This document shows positions 17,328 through 28,548 of a stretch of 64,000 nt of DNA, in pieces. The stretch spans positions 124,001 to 188,000 of the forward strand of contig ONIN01000002.1 of NCBI GenBank assembly GCA_900317905.1, in the 5' to 3' direction. The notes beneath the pieces were generated by a model. That model was not told the DNA's origin. It saw nothing but the letters and a program-made list of their open reading frames with translations, and did not search any database. A program made the position numbers and the translations under genes. Origin of the DNA: an uncultured Eubacteriales bacterium (GTDB lineage: Bacteria > Bacillota > Clostridia > Oscillospirales > Oscillospiraceae). How positions within the stretch are numbered: position 1 is the first letter of the stretch; each line of letters begins with the position of its first letter.

Positions 17328-18509
17328 TTATCCGAAGATCTTCTTGAAGAAGCCGCCGGAGGAGGCATGCTCGGAGAAAATCTCATCAAAGTTGAGGCTG
17401 TCGAAGCCGGATTCCCATTCCACCTCGGCGTCCTCCATCCAGCCGTCGGCCAGATGGGAGAAGGCGTCAAAGGCGGCGGCCTTGCGGACGGTCACATCGC
17501 TGCCGTCGGTATCCTGATCGATGACGGTGTTCTCGTCCATGGGCAGCCGGAGGATCACATGGTAGCCGGCGCCGGAGGTGACCACGTCGGAGACCTCATA
17601 GAACTCCAGCGCGGCGGTGCCGTTTTCGAATTCCTCATACATCTCACCGGAGGTGAACACGTAGCCGTCGGGATAGGCGGCCAGACCAGGATCCTCGCTC
17701 TCAGAGTTCATGATCTCATCGAACCGGGCCACCCGGGCTTCCTGATCGGAGATGGCCTTCAGCTCTGCCGCGGCGGCCTGGGCCTTCTGCAGCTGCGCCT
17801 GCTTGTCGGCGTCGGAGAGGTCGTTGCCCTCGTCATCGGTGGTCTTCCAGAGGATGTGCTTGGCATTCAGATAACCGCTTTCCTCCAGGAAGGAGGCGAT
17901 GTCCTCGTCAGAGAGCTTCTCGCCGTTTTCCCCGAAGAGCTTGTTGAACAGCTGCTCATAGAAATACTGGATCTTGGCCTGATACCGCATGGTATCCACA
18001 TCGATGAAGTAGTCCGACAGCAGGTGTTCGGCCATTTCCTCCTCGGTGCCGTCCTCGCCCACCAGTCCGATGCGGGTCTGATCCACCAGATCCTGGACGT
18101 AGGCTTCGCCCTCGTCGCCGAATTCGATGCCGTTCTCGGCGGCCTTGGACTCGATCACATGGAATTGCAGCAGGCTTTTCTCAACGTTCTCCTGCAGCAG
18201 CTCGCCATAGGTCTCTCCGCTGTCCTCGTCATAGACAGCGCTCCAGTCCATGGGATCGAGACCGGAGTAGTTGGCCACCTGAGTGGCGAGGTTGATCAGA
18301 TTGTAGGCATACTCGTTCCAGTAGACCGGGGTGCCGTTGATGGTGGCCACCTGCTTGTCGGCGGGGTAAGCCGTCAGGGCGTTGGCATAGACATTCTCCG
18401 TCGCCTCAGCCTCATCATCGGAAAAATTCTGTACCTCGGTGGAGGTGCAGCCTGCCAGCGCGAACAGCAGCAGCGCCGCGATCAGCAGGATGGAAAGCTG
18501 TCGTTTCAT
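17328..18509 (-). CDS. PrsA/SurA-like foldase lipoprotein
   Basis: A 393-residue exported protein. The signal peptide ends in the lipobox LAGC (Cys21). A helical SurA-like N-domain (about 45-215) is followed by a parvulin-like region: LNAKHILWKT near 217-226, then LAAYPDGYVFTSGEM and GAGYHVILRLP. It probably assists folding of secreted proteins outside the membrane. The C-terminal tail is acidic. It starts four bases after mfd with its ribosome binding site inside the mfd end, so the two are one operon. Confidence 0.85.
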   Translation of the reverse strand: MKRQLSILLIAALLLFALAGCTSTEVQNFSDDEAEATENVYANALTAYPADKQVATINGTPVYWNEYAYNLINLATQVANYSGLDPMDWSAVYDEDSGETYGELLQENVEKSLLQFHVIESKAAENGIEFGDEGEAYVQDLVDQTRIGLVGEDGTEEEMAEHLLSDYFIDVDTMRYQAKIQYFYEQLFNKLFGENGEKLSDEDIASFLEESGYLNAKHILWKTTDDEGNDLSDADKQAQLQKAQAAAAELKAISDQEARVARFDEIMNSESEDPGLAAYPDGYVFTSGEMYEEFENGTAALEFYEVSDVVTSGAGYHVILRLPMDENTVIDQDTDGSDVTVRKAAAFDAFSHLADGWMEDAEVEWESGFDSLNFDEIFSEHASSGGFFKKIFG

Positions 18510-18512
18510 AAA

Positions 18513-21500
18513 TCAATCTCCTTTATCGGTTTCCGCTTCCTCGGGGGCGTATTTTTTGGCGGTCTCAGCCCAGGCGGCAATGAATCCGCGGGCTTCGGAG
18601 AGGATGCGGTTTTGCTGACTTATCTTTAATAATACACCCGGAACGGGGCCCGTGTCTACCCGCAATCGCTTTTTAAACTCCGGTTTCTGGTAAAGCTCGT
18701 TGACCACACGGACGTCGAAATCCGACATCAGGAACCGCAGCTCGCCCTTCTTCTGGGCAATCTCCGTGATGCCTGCAAGACCCGCGTCAGCCCGCAGCAG
18801 CGCCACCTGCAGCAGGGCGTTCACCTGGGGCGGGGGATCGCCGAAGCGGTCGATGATCTCGTCCATCAGGTCGTCGGCCTCTTCCTCGGAGCGTACCAGT
18901 GCAATACGACGATAGAGATCCAGCCGATGTTCCTGGGAGGGGACATAGCTCTCCGGGATGTTGGCGCTGATGGCCAGATCCGCCGAGCATTCGGCCTTTT
19001 TCTGGGGCTTTTCGCCTCTGGCCTCCTGCACAGCCTCCTCCAGCAGCTTCAGGTACATATCGTATCCCACGTCGATCATGTGGCCGGACTGCTCCGCGCC
19101 GAGAATGTTGCCGGCGCCGCGAAGCTCCAGATCCCGCATGGCGATCCGGAAGCCGGAGTTGAATTCCGCGAATTCCCGAATGGCGTTCAGACGCTTTTCC
19201 GCCAGCTCTGTGATTTGCTTGCCTCGTCGGAAGGTGAGATAGGCGCTGGCTCTCCGGTTGGAGCGTCCCACGCGGCCGCGAAGCTGGTGGAGCTGGGCCA
19301 GACCCATTTTATCTGCGTCCTCAATGATAAGAGTGTTGACGTTGGGGATGTCGATGCCGGTCTCGATGATGGTGGTGCAGACCAGCACCTGAGTCTCGCC
19401 CTCAGCCACGCTGCGCATGACGGCGGAGAGCTCCTCCTCGTTCATCTGCCCGTGGGCCACAGTGACGGCCACGTTATCCAGCATCTCCCGGATTCTGAGG
19501 GCCGTGCGCTCGATGGAGTCGATGCGGTTGTGGAGGTAGTAGACCTGACCGCCGCGCTGGAGCTCCCGGCGCATGGCGTCGCAGAGGATGCCCCAGTCGT
19601 GCTCCATGACGAAGGTCTGCACGGGCATGCGATCCATGGGCGGCTCCTCGATGGTGGACATATCCCGGATGCCGGAGAGGGCCATATTCAGGGTTCTGGG
19701 AATGGGGGTGGCGGACAGGGTCAGCACGTCCACATTCTTGCTCATCTCTTTGATGTGCTCCTTGTGGCCAACGCCGAAGCGCTGCTCCTCGTCCACGATC
19801 AGCAGACCCAGCTGCTTGAATTCCACATTTTTCTGCAGCAGCTTATGGGTACCCACCACCAGATCGCACTCGCCGGAGCGGATGTCCTCCAGCGTTTTTT
19901 TGTTCTGGGCTGCGGAATTGAAGCGGGAGAGGGTGCGGATCTCGATGGGGAAGCCGAAAAACCGCTGGACGGCGGTCTGATAGTGCTGCTGCGCCAAAAC
20001 CGTGGTGGGCACCAGAATGGCCGCCTGTTTCCCGTCCAGGATGCATTTCATCACTGCGCGGAGGGCCACCTCGGTCTTGCCGTAACCCACGTCGCCGCAG
20101 AGCAGGCGGTCCATGGGGGTGGGCTTTTCCATATCGTTTTTGATCTCCCGGATGCAGCGGAGCTGATCCTCGGTCTCCAGATAGCCGAACCGCTCTTCAA
20201 ACTCCATCTGCCAGGGGCTGTCCGGGGCGAAGGCGTGGCCCTCGGCCTTGGATCGCTCGGCGTAGAGGCCCAGCAGATCCACCGCCAGCTTCTTGGCGGC
20301 TGCTCTGGCCCGGGTTTTCGTGCGGTTCCAGTCAGCGCCGCCCATTTTGGAGAGTTTTACCGGATGATCCTCGCCTGCGCCGATGTATTTCGACACCATG
20401 TCCAGCTGGGTGGCGGGGACATAGAGGCAGTCTGTGCCGGCGAAATGGATCTTGATGTAATCCTTCACCGCGCCGTCCACCGGCATCTGCACGATTCCGC
20501 CGAAGCGGCCGATGCCGTGTACATCGTGGACCACCAGATCACCCACCGTCAGATCGGCGCAGCTGGTGATGGCCTCCCGGTTGGATTTGGATTTCTTATG
20601 CTTCGACTGTCTGCGGAAACCGCCGGCGATCTGGGTATCTGTGAGGATGGCAAACTTGGAATGCGTGTATTCCAGTCCCGCGGAGAGGGAACCCACCAGC
20701 ACCAGACAGCTGCCCGGCTCCGGCAAATGCTTCGGCTCCAGGGCAAAGGCGGCGGGGATGTCGTGGTTTTGCAGCATTTCGCTGAGCATTTTTGCCCTGC
20801 GCTCGTCGCCAGCCAGCACCACCACCTGATACTCCATGGCGAGATAGTGCTTAATATCCTCCATGGCGGTCTGGATGCTGCCGCCATAGGAGGCCAGCTG
20901 CTTGACCGTGACGCCGCAGACCGCCCTGGGATCCAGCGGATAGCGGCCCATGGTGAAGCTGTCGGCAAAGAACAGCGCGTATTCCGAAAGTCCCCGCACC
21001 AGCTCGCTCCAGGGGCGGTAAAACTGATCCGCCTTTGCCAGCATGATGCCCTGGGCAGTGAGCTGGATCACGTCGTCGGAGAGTTGTTTGACATATTCTT
21101 TGGCCCGGTCGGCGCAGCGGCCAGGCTGATCCAGCAACACCACCGTATCGGGGGAGAGGTAGTCCAGAGCCGTCTCAAACTGCTCGTAGACCACGCTCAT
21201 ATAGCGATCCGCCGCCGGCAGGGGATTGCCCTCAGAGAGGATCTCGCCGTCCTGCCGCAGGGCTTTCACCAGGTTTTCCACCTGTTTGGAGGCCTTGCGC
21301 TTGGCGGCCTTTTCACTCATTTTGATCAGTTGCCCGCCGAGTGCGGTCATACCGCCGGGATAGAGGGTGGGCAAAGTCTCCGCAGCGGGGAGAATCCGAC
21401 AGATTTTCAAAGCCTCCGTGCGCCGCTGGGAGTCGATTTCAAAATAACTCATGGAGTCGATGTCATCGCCCCAGAACTCGATGCGCACCGGCAGATCGTC

Positions 21501-22064
21501 GGCAGGGGAGAACAGATCCAGAATGCCGCCGCGGCGGGAAAACTGGCCCGGTCCCTCCACCTGTTGGGTGCGCAGATAGCCGCAGCGGAGCAGGGCATAT
21601 TCCACATCCTCCGGCGCCACGGTGGAACCGTCCTCAATGGTGAAGGCCGTCTGCATCAGAAGATTTCTCGGAATGGCCCGCTGCAGCATACCGGAGACCG
21701 TCGCCACGATCAGCGGCGTTTTTTCCTCGGCGATGGCGTAAAGGGCGCCGATGCGCCGCTGCTCGGTCTGCCTTGATACACTGACTGCGGTATAAAAGGT
21801 ATAATCACGGGCCGCCAACACCGGCACCGGCTGTCCCAACAGGGCAGAGGCGTCTCTGGCGAAGGTCTCAGCCGCGCTCTCGTCGGCGCAGACGGCTACC
21901 ACGGGGCTGCCGGTCTCTCCGCACAGGACGGAGGCCAGATGGGCTCTGGCGGCGGCGCTGAGACCCGTAAAGAGCGCAGGAAGCTGACCTCCCTCCAGTA
22001 GTTCCCGGAGCGAGGCGGCGTCTTTGGCATGAAACAGTTCTGCAGTCTGCTGTGATAGGATCAA
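18513..22064 (-). CDS. mfd: Transcription-repair coupling factor
   Basis: A 1183-residue Mfd. Order: UvrB-like damage-recognition modules, an RNA polymerase-interaction domain, an SF2 translocase (Walker A LLCGDVGYGKTEVA, DEEQ box LLIVDEEQRFGVG, SATPIPRTL) and a C-terminal D7 domain. It removes stalled RNA polymerase and recruits UvrA. The start is taken as TTG 22064, seven bases after AGGAGG; a longer frame to 22118 would overlap the -10 box. Placement directly beside and divergent from dnaA is uncommon. Confidence 0.96.
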   Translation of the reverse strand: MILSQQTAELFHAKDAASLRELLEGGQLPALFTGLSAAARAHLASVLCGETGSPVVAVCADESAAETFARDASALLGQPVPVLAARDYTFYTAVSVSRQTEQRRIGALYAIAEEKTPLIVATVSGMLQRAIPRNLLMQTAFTIEDGSTVAPEDVEYALLRCGYLRTQQVEGPGQFSRRGGILDLFSPADDLPVRIEFWGDDIDSMSYFEIDSQRRTEALKICRILPAAETLPTLYPGGMTALGGQLIKMSEKAAKRKASKQVENLVKALRQDGEILSEGNPLPAADRYMSVVYEQFETALDYLSPDTVVLLDQPGRCADRAKEYVKQLSDDVIQLTAQGIMLAKADQFYRPWSELVRGLSEYALFFADSFTMGRYPLDPRAVCGVTVKQLASYGGSIQTAMEDIKHYLAMEYQVVVLAGDERRAKMLSEMLQNHDIPAAFALEPKHLPEPGSCLVLVGSLSAGLEYTHSKFAILTDTQIAGGFRRQSKHKKSKSNREAITSCADLTVGDLVVHDVHGIGRFGGIVQMPVDGAVKDYIKIHFAGTDCLYVPATQLDMVSKYIGAGEDHPVKLSKMGGADWNRTKTRARAAAKKLAVDLLGLYAERSKAEGHAFAPDSPWQMEFEERFGYLETEDQLRCIREIKNDMEKPTPMDRLLCGDVGYGKTEVALRAVMKCILDGKQAAILVPTTVLAQQHYQTAVQRFFGFPIEIRTLSRFNSAAQNKKTLEDIRSGECDLVVGTHKLLQKNVEFKQLGLLIVDEEQRFGVGHKEHIKEMSKNVDVLTLSATPIPRTLNMALSGIRDMSTIEEPPMDRMPVQTFVMEHDWGILCDAMRRELQRGGQVYYLHNRIDSIERTALRIREMLDNVAVTVAHGQMNEEELSAVMRSVAEGETQVLVCTTIIETGIDIPNVNTLIIEDADKMGLAQLHQLRGRVGRSNRRASAYLTFRRGKQITELAEKRLNAIREFAEFNSGFRIAMRDLELRGAGNILGAEQSGHMIDVGYDMYLKLLEEAVQEARGEKPQKKAECSADLAISANIPESYVPSQEHRLDLYRRIALVRSEEEADDLMDEIIDRFGDPPPQVNALLQVALLRADAGLAGITEIAQKKGELRFLMSDFDVRVVNELYQKPEFKKRLRVDTGPVPGVLLKISQQNRILSEARGFIAAWAETAKKYAPEEAETDKGD

Positions 22065-22098
22065 AACAGTTCCTCCTGATTTTTGCGTTTGAAATATA

Positions 22099-22128
22099 AT
22101 TATACCATAAATGATCACGAAAAAGCAA
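22099..22128 (-). promoter_or_regulatory. mfd promoter
   Basis: TTGCTT (22128-22123), 18 bases, TATAAT (22104-22099). It supports the TTG start at 22064. Confidence 0.75.
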
Positions 22129-22206
22129 ATATGAGAGAGATCAGCCTTATTATTTCTCTTTTAAACCTATAATTGATTTAAATATACTATATAAATAAAA
22201 TATCTG

Positions 22207-22235
22207 TTGCAATCGGGTCTGTAGTCTGCTATAAT
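22207..22235 (+). promoter_or_regulatory. dnaA promoter
   Basis: TTGCAA (22207-22212), 17 bases, TATAAT (22230-22235). No clear DnaA box was seen in the mfd-dnaA gap, which is AT-rich between 22140 and 22205. Confidence 0.85.
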
Positions 22236-22278
22236 AGCTCTATAATTCGGTTACTATCTGCTTTTTGAGGTGGAAGCT

Positions 22279-23592
22279 ATGAATAACGCCACAAATGAGG
22301 TCTGGGAACTGGTCTTGAAGATGATCTCCGAGCATCTGACCCCCACGACCTACAACACCTGGTTTGCCGACTGCACCGCCATTGAGCTTGGGGAAAACCG
22401 GCTGCTGCTGCACACCACTTCCTCCATGAAGCGGGACGTGATCCTCTCCCGATACGAGACGCTGATCACCCAGGCGCTGTATGAGCTGTTCTCCTGCCAG
22501 TTTGAGCTGAAGATCCTCGCAGGGGAGGACGAGCTGGAGGAGTACAAGCGCAAGCTGCCGCCGAAGGATGACCTTCCGGAGCTGGAGGGCTACACTTTCG
22601 ACCACTTCATCGTGGGCCCCTCCAACCAGTTTGCCCACGCGGCGGCTCTTGGCGCGGCACAGAATCCGGGAACCCTTTACAATCCGCTGTTCATCTACGG
22701 CAACTCCGGCCTGGGCAAGACCCATCTGCTGCTGGCCATCGGAAATCACATCCGGAAAGAGCAGCCGGATGTGAATCTGGTCTACACCAAGGCCGAGGAC
22801 TTCATGAACCACATGATCCACTCCATGCAGACCGGCGATATGGACAATTTCCGCGAGAAATACCGCAAGGCCGACCTGCTGCTGGTGGATGATATCCAGT
22901 TCTTCTCCAAAAAAGAGGAGACCCAGAACGAATTCTTCCACACCTATGAGGCGCTCTACAACGCCCACAAGCAGATCGTGGTCACATCCGACCGTCCGCC
23001 CATGGAGATCCGCAACCTCAGCGACCGACTGAAAAGCCGGTTCGAGGGCGGCATCCTGGCTGACGTGGCGCCGCCGGATCTGGAAACCCGTATGGCCATC
23101 ACCCGCTACAAAGCGGCCCAGGTGGGCATGCTGCTGCCGGACGAATGCGTGCACTACATCTCCGAGCAGATCACCTCCAACGTCCGCCAGCTGGAGGGCG
23201 TGGTGAAAAAGCTCACCGCTTATCAGAATCTGGACCACAATCCCATCAACACCGTCACCATCGACCGGGCTATCCGGGACGTGATCCGCACCGGAGTCTA
23301 CATCCCCACGCCGGAGATCATCATCGACGAGACCGCAAGGTATTTCCAGATCGAGTCCAAAGAACTCCGCGGCTCCAAGCGGGACCGGAACACCACCTTT
23401 GCCAGACAGATCGCCATGTATCTGATCAAGACCAACACGAATCTGTCTCTTGCCCAAATCGGCGCGGAAATGAACCGCGACCATTCCACGGTCCACACCT
23501 CGGTGGAAAAGATCGAATCTCTGGTGAAATCCGACCCGGAGATTGCCTCCGCGGTGAAGGACATCACCAGCAATATCCACAGCAGAAACTGA
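22279..23592 (+). CDS. dnaA: Replication initiator DnaA
   Basis: A 437-residue DnaA. Domain I (1-80) has WFADCTAIEL; domain III (about 105-325) has Walker A GNSGLGKTHLL and Walker B LLLVDDIQFF; domain IV ends with the box-reading motif MNRDHSTVHTSVEKIE. It melts oriC and loads the helicase. Start ATG 22279 follows GAGGTGG at five bases. Domain II linker is short. Confidence 0.98.
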   Translation: MNNATNEVWELVLKMISEHLTPTTYNTWFADCTAIELGENRLLLHTTSSMKRDVILSRYETLITQALYELFSCQFELKILAGEDELEEYKRKLPPKDDLPELEGYTFDHFIVGPSNQFAHAAALGAAQNPGTLYNPLFIYGNSGLGKTHLLLAIGNHIRKEQPDVNLVYTKAEDFMNHMIHSMQTGDMDNFREKYRKADLLLVDDIQFFSKKEETQNEFFHTYEALYNAHKQIVVTSDRPPMEIRNLSDRLKSRFEGGILADVAPPDLETRMAITRYKAAQVGMLLPDECVHYISEQITSNVRQLEGVVKKLTAYQNLDHNPINTVTIDRAIRDVIRTGVYIPTPEIIIDETARYFQIESKELRGSKRDRNTTFARQIAMYLIKTNTNLSLAQIGAEMNRDHSTVHTSVEKIESLVKSDPEIASAVKDITSNIHSRN

Positions 23593-23852
23593 GTTTCGTT
23601 TTCCAAAAGTTTTTGTGGACATTCGGTTGATTTTCTGTGGAAGCTTCATCCTTTTGTAACTGGAAAAAACCGTCTGTGGAAAGTGCTGTTTTTTCTCCAC
23701 AAATTCCCCACAGGCAGTTTTCCCGCTGTTTCAGGGATTCTTCCCATCTTTCCACGGTTTCCACAGCTCTACTACTGCTACTAAATCTTTAAAAACTCTC
23801 CTTCCGGAGAAACGAGAAAAAAATAAATTACAGGATCAAGGAGGAGCCTTTC
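23593..23852. other. Origin of replication oriC (dnaA-dnaN gap)
   Basis: This 260-base gap is dense in CCACA 9-mers in both orientations: TTCTCCACA (23693-23701, 8 of 9 to TTATCCACA), TTCCCCACA (23704-23712), GTTTCCACA (23757-23765), and reverse copies at 23614-23622 and 23676-23684. It ends in an AT-rich stretch near 23782-23828. No coding capacity is apparent. Together with dnaA and dnaN it marks the chromosomal origin. Confidence 0.85.
23749..23785 (+). promoter_or_regulatory. Tandem DnaA boxes plus DnaA-trio (basal unwinding element)
   Basis: Two abutting 9-mers TTTCCACGG and TTTCCACAG (23749-23766) are followed after two bases by five triplets CTA CTA CTG CTA CTA (23769-23783). The other strand reads TAG/CAG, matching the published DnaA-trio pattern for single-strand DnaA binding. 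AT-rich DNA follows at once. Confidence 0.75.
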
Positions 23853-24959
23853 ATGAAATTTTCCTGCGAAAAGTATGTGCTGCAGCAGGCAGCCCTGTCC
23901 GCTGCCAGAGCCGTTGCGTCCAAGAGCCCGGTGCCCAGCCTCGAGGGTCTGCTGGTGGAGGCCGGCGACGCGGTCTGCATCACCGGTTATGATCTCAAGC
24001 GCGCCATCTATACCAACATGCCCGCCGACGTGGCGGAGCAGGGGAGCATCGTCATCAACGCCAGACTGTTCTGCGAGATGCTCAGAAGAATGCCCGACGG
24101 CGTGCTGACCTTCTCGGTGGAGAACAACACCGTCAGCGTCAAGTGCGGCAAGGCCCACTTCGACGTCATCGGCATCAGCGCTGACGATTATCCGGAGCTG
24201 CCGGCCATCGAGAGTGCCAAGGGTCTGGAGCTGCCGCAGAATCTGCTGAAGACCATGATCAATGAGACCTCCTTTGCCATCAGCAACAACGACGCCCGCC
24301 CGGTCTACACCGGCTCTCTGTTCGAGCTGGAGCAGAACGAGCTGCGGATCGTCTCTGTGGACGGCTATCGTCTGTCCCTGCGGCGGGAAGCTGTGGAAGG
24401 CTACGGCGAGGACTGCAGCTTCATCGTTCCCGGCACGGCCCTCAGCGATCTGGAGCGCTTCTGCGAGGACAGCGAGGAGACCGTCAAGCTGGCGGTGGGT
24501 GACAAATACATCTCCTTCACCGTGGGCGACACCGTGATCCTCTCCCGCCTGCTGGAAGGTGAGTTCCTGAACTACAGAAAGGCCATTCCCGAGACCTTCC
24601 GTGTCACCGTGAAGGTGGATCGGGCCGAGCTGCTGCACGTGGTGGAGCGCGTGAGTCTGATCGTGGACGACAAAGTCCGCACGCCGCTGCGCCTCACCTT
24701 CAACCAGGACGCCGTCGATTTTCTCTGCGCCACCCCCATGGGCAAGGCCGAGGACGTCTGCCCCAGCGAGGGCGACGGTCAGGGTCTGGAGATTGGCTTC
24801 AACGACCGTTATCTCTCCGATGCGCTGAAAAATGCCCCGACGGACGAGGTGGTGCTCTGTCTGAATACCGGTTCCTCCCCCTGCATTCTGAAGGCGGCGG
24901 ACGAGAGCGCCAACTTTACTTATATGATCCTGCCGGTGCGTCTGAGAGCCGGCCAGTAA
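23853..24959 (+). CDS. dnaN: DNA polymerase III beta clamp
   Basis: A 368-residue sliding clamp made of three similar domains of about 120 residues. Family marks include the ARAVASKSPVPSLEGLLVEA N-terminus, GKAHFDVIGISADDYPELP and the C-terminal YMILPVRL. As a dimeric ring it tethers the replicase and repair proteins to DNA. ATG 23853 follows AAGGAGG. First gene after the origin. Confidence 0.98.
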   Translation: MKFSCEKYVLQQAALSAARAVASKSPVPSLEGLLVEAGDAVCITGYDLKRAIYTNMPADVAEQGSIVINARLFCEMLRRMPDGVLTFSVENNTVSVKCGKAHFDVIGISADDYPELPAIESAKGLELPQNLLKTMINETSFAISNNDARPVYTGSLFELEQNELRIVSVDGYRLSLRREAVEGYGEDCSFIVPGTALSDLERFCEDSEETVKLAVGDKYISFTVGDTVILSRLLEGEFLNYRKAIPETFRVTVKVDRAELLHVVERVSLIVDDKVRTPLRLTFNQDAVDFLCATPMGKAEDVCPSEGDGQGLEIGFNDRYLSDALKNAPTDEVVLCLNTGSSPCILKAADESANFTYMILPVRLRAGQ

Positions 24960-24965
24960 CGCGCT

Positions 24966-25178
24966 ATGGAAACCATTCAGATCAAAAGTGAATTCATCAA
25001 GCTGGACGCGCTGCTGAAATATGCGGCGCTGGTGGGCACCGGCGGTGAGGCAAAAATGGTCATTGCCGACGGCATGGTCACCGTGAACGGCGAGGTCTGC
25101 ACCATGCGGGGAAAGAAGATCCACCCCGGTGACGTGGTGTCCTTCGCCGACGCGGAGATCAAGGTAGAGGCCCAGTAA
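24966..25178 (+). CDS. yaaA: S4-domain RNA-binding protein YaaA
   Basis: A 70-residue protein consisting of an S4 fold: FIKLDALLKYAALVGTGGEAK, then VTVNGEVCTMRGKKIHPGDVV. Orthologues sit between dnaN and recF in many Firmicutes; some data link them to ribosome assembly, but the role is uncertain. The gene lies six bases after dnaN and its stop overlaps the recF start. Confidence 0.93.
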   Translation: METIQIKSEFIKLDALLKYAALVGTGGEAKMVIADGMVTVNGEVCTMRGKKIHPGDVVSFADAEIKVEAQ

Positions 25179-26278
25179 TGGAGATCCGGCGCATCGCCCT
25201 CAACGGCTTTCGGAACTATGACATGGCCTCGGCGGAGTTTTCCCCCGGCACCAACGTCATTTCCGGCGAGAATGCCCAGGGGAAAACCAATCTGCTGGAA
25301 GCGGTCTATCTGCTCACCGGCGGCCGGAGCTTCCGGACCCGATTCGATCGGGAGCTGATCGGTTTTGATTACTCGGAGGCCACCGTGCTGGCGGATGTCT
25401 ACGGACAGGGGAGAGACCAGACCGTCCATATCCGGATGCGCAGAGGACAGCGAAAGCAGATCCTGCAAAACGGCGTGAAAAAGACCGCTACCGAGCTGGC
25501 GGGAAGCTTTGCCGCCGTGCTGTTCTGTCCCGATGATCTGAGCATCATCCGCTCCGGAGCCGCAGAACGCAGGAGAATGATGGATCTGGCCATCGCCCAG
25601 CTGCGGCCCAACTATGGTCAGCTGCTCAGCGATTATCACCGGCTCCAGGAGCAGAAAGCCAGCATCCTGAAGGACTGGCACGAAAAACCGGCGCTGCTGG
25701 ACATGCTGGACGATTTCTCCAACCAGATGTGCAGAGTCTCCGCCAAGCTGATCCGCTACCGTGCGGCCTACGCCAAACGGCTGGAGGCAGCCGCCACACC
25801 CATCCACAGCGACTTCGCCGGCGGACGGGAGCAGCTCTCCATGGAATATCAGACGGTCAGCACCGTCACGAACCCGCTGGCCTCGGAAAAGGAAATCTAT
25901 TACGAGATCTGCGAGCATCAGGAGGCCCATCGTCGGGCGGAGCTGGAGAGCGGCCAGTGCCTCACCGGGGCGCACAAGGACGATCTGCTGATCTATTTGA
26001 ACGGCCAGAGCGCCCGGGCTTTCGCCTCTCAGGGACAGACGAGAACGGCGGCTTTGAGCTTAAAGCTGGCGGAACGGGAGATCTTCACCGATGAATTCGG
26101 GGAGCCTCCGGTTCTGATGCTGGACGACGTATTGTCCGAGCTGGACGCCAAGCGGCAGGAGTTCGTCTTAAACCGCATCGGCGGCGGCCAGACGCTGATC
26201 ACCTGCTGCGAGGACGAGCACATCGCCGAGCGCACCGGCGGCAAGGTCCTGACCGTCAGAAACGGGATGATTCGATAA
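25178..26278 (+). CDS. recF: DNA repair and replication protein RecF
   Basis: A 366-residue SMC-like ATPase. Walker A is GENAQGKTNLLEA (residues 31-43), the signature region has ASQGQTRTAALSLKLAE, and the Walker B/D-loop is VLMLDDVLSELDAKR. It directs RecA loading at single-strand gaps. Start and stop overlap the neighbours (TAATG at both ends), a tight origin operon. Confidence 0.97.
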   Translation: MEIRRIALNGFRNYDMASAEFSPGTNVISGENAQGKTNLLEAVYLLTGGRSFRTRFDRELIGFDYSEATVLADVYGQGRDQTVHIRMRRGQRKQILQNGVKKTATELAGSFAAVLFCPDDLSIIRSGAAERRRMMDLAIAQLRPNYGQLLSDYHRLQEQKASILKDWHEKPALLDMLDDFSNQMCRVSAKLIRYRAAYAKRLEAAATPIHSDFAGGREQLSMEYQTVSTVTNPLASEKEIYYEICEHQEAHRRAELESGQCLTGAHKDDLLIYLNGQSARAFASQGQTRTAALSLKLAEREIFTDEFGEPPVLMLDDVLSELDAKRQEFVLNRIGGGQTLITCCEDEHIAERTGGKVLTVRNGMIR

Positions 26279-26541
26279 TGTACCTGCATCTTGGTAACAA
26301 CTGCATCGTGAGAAAAAACAGCATCGTCGGCATCTTCGATCTGGACACCGTCACCTGGTCCCATCGGACAAGGGAGACCCTCGCCATGGTAGAGCAGGCC
26401 GGACAGGTGGAAAACGCAGCCGAAGACCTGCCGCGCTCCCTGGTGATCTGTTCCCTCGGCAGCGGCCAGCGGTACATTCTCAGTCAAATCAGCCCCGCCA
26501 CCCTGCAGAAGCGCAGTGAGCAGAGCGGACTGGGACTCTAA
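26278..26541 (+). CDS. remB: RemB-like DUF370 protein
   Basis: An 87-residue protein that starts MYLHLGNNCIVRKNSIVGIFDLD and contains SLVICSLGSGQRYILSQISP. This is the DUF370/RemA-RemB family. RemA is a DNA-binding regulator of biofilm matrix genes in Bacillus; the recF-gyrB paralogue is known as YaaB or RemB. Its role here is inferred only from family and position. Confidence 0.85.
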   Translation: MYLHLGNNCIVRKNSIVGIFDLDTVTWSHRTRETLAMVEQAGQVENAAEDLPRSLVICSLGSGQRYILSQISPATLQKRSEQSGLGL

Positions 26542-28533
<1,992 letters not shown>

Positions 28534-28548
28534 GGAGGCGAGATTCCA

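Noticed and set aside
18927-21776. 949-codon plus-strand open frame over mfd
   Set aside because: Antisense shadow of mfd with the same compositional signature and no ribosome binding site.
22130-22278. Second DnaA-box cluster upstream of dnaA
   Set aside because: The gap is AT-rich but has no CCACA-type 9-mers; only a promoter is supported.
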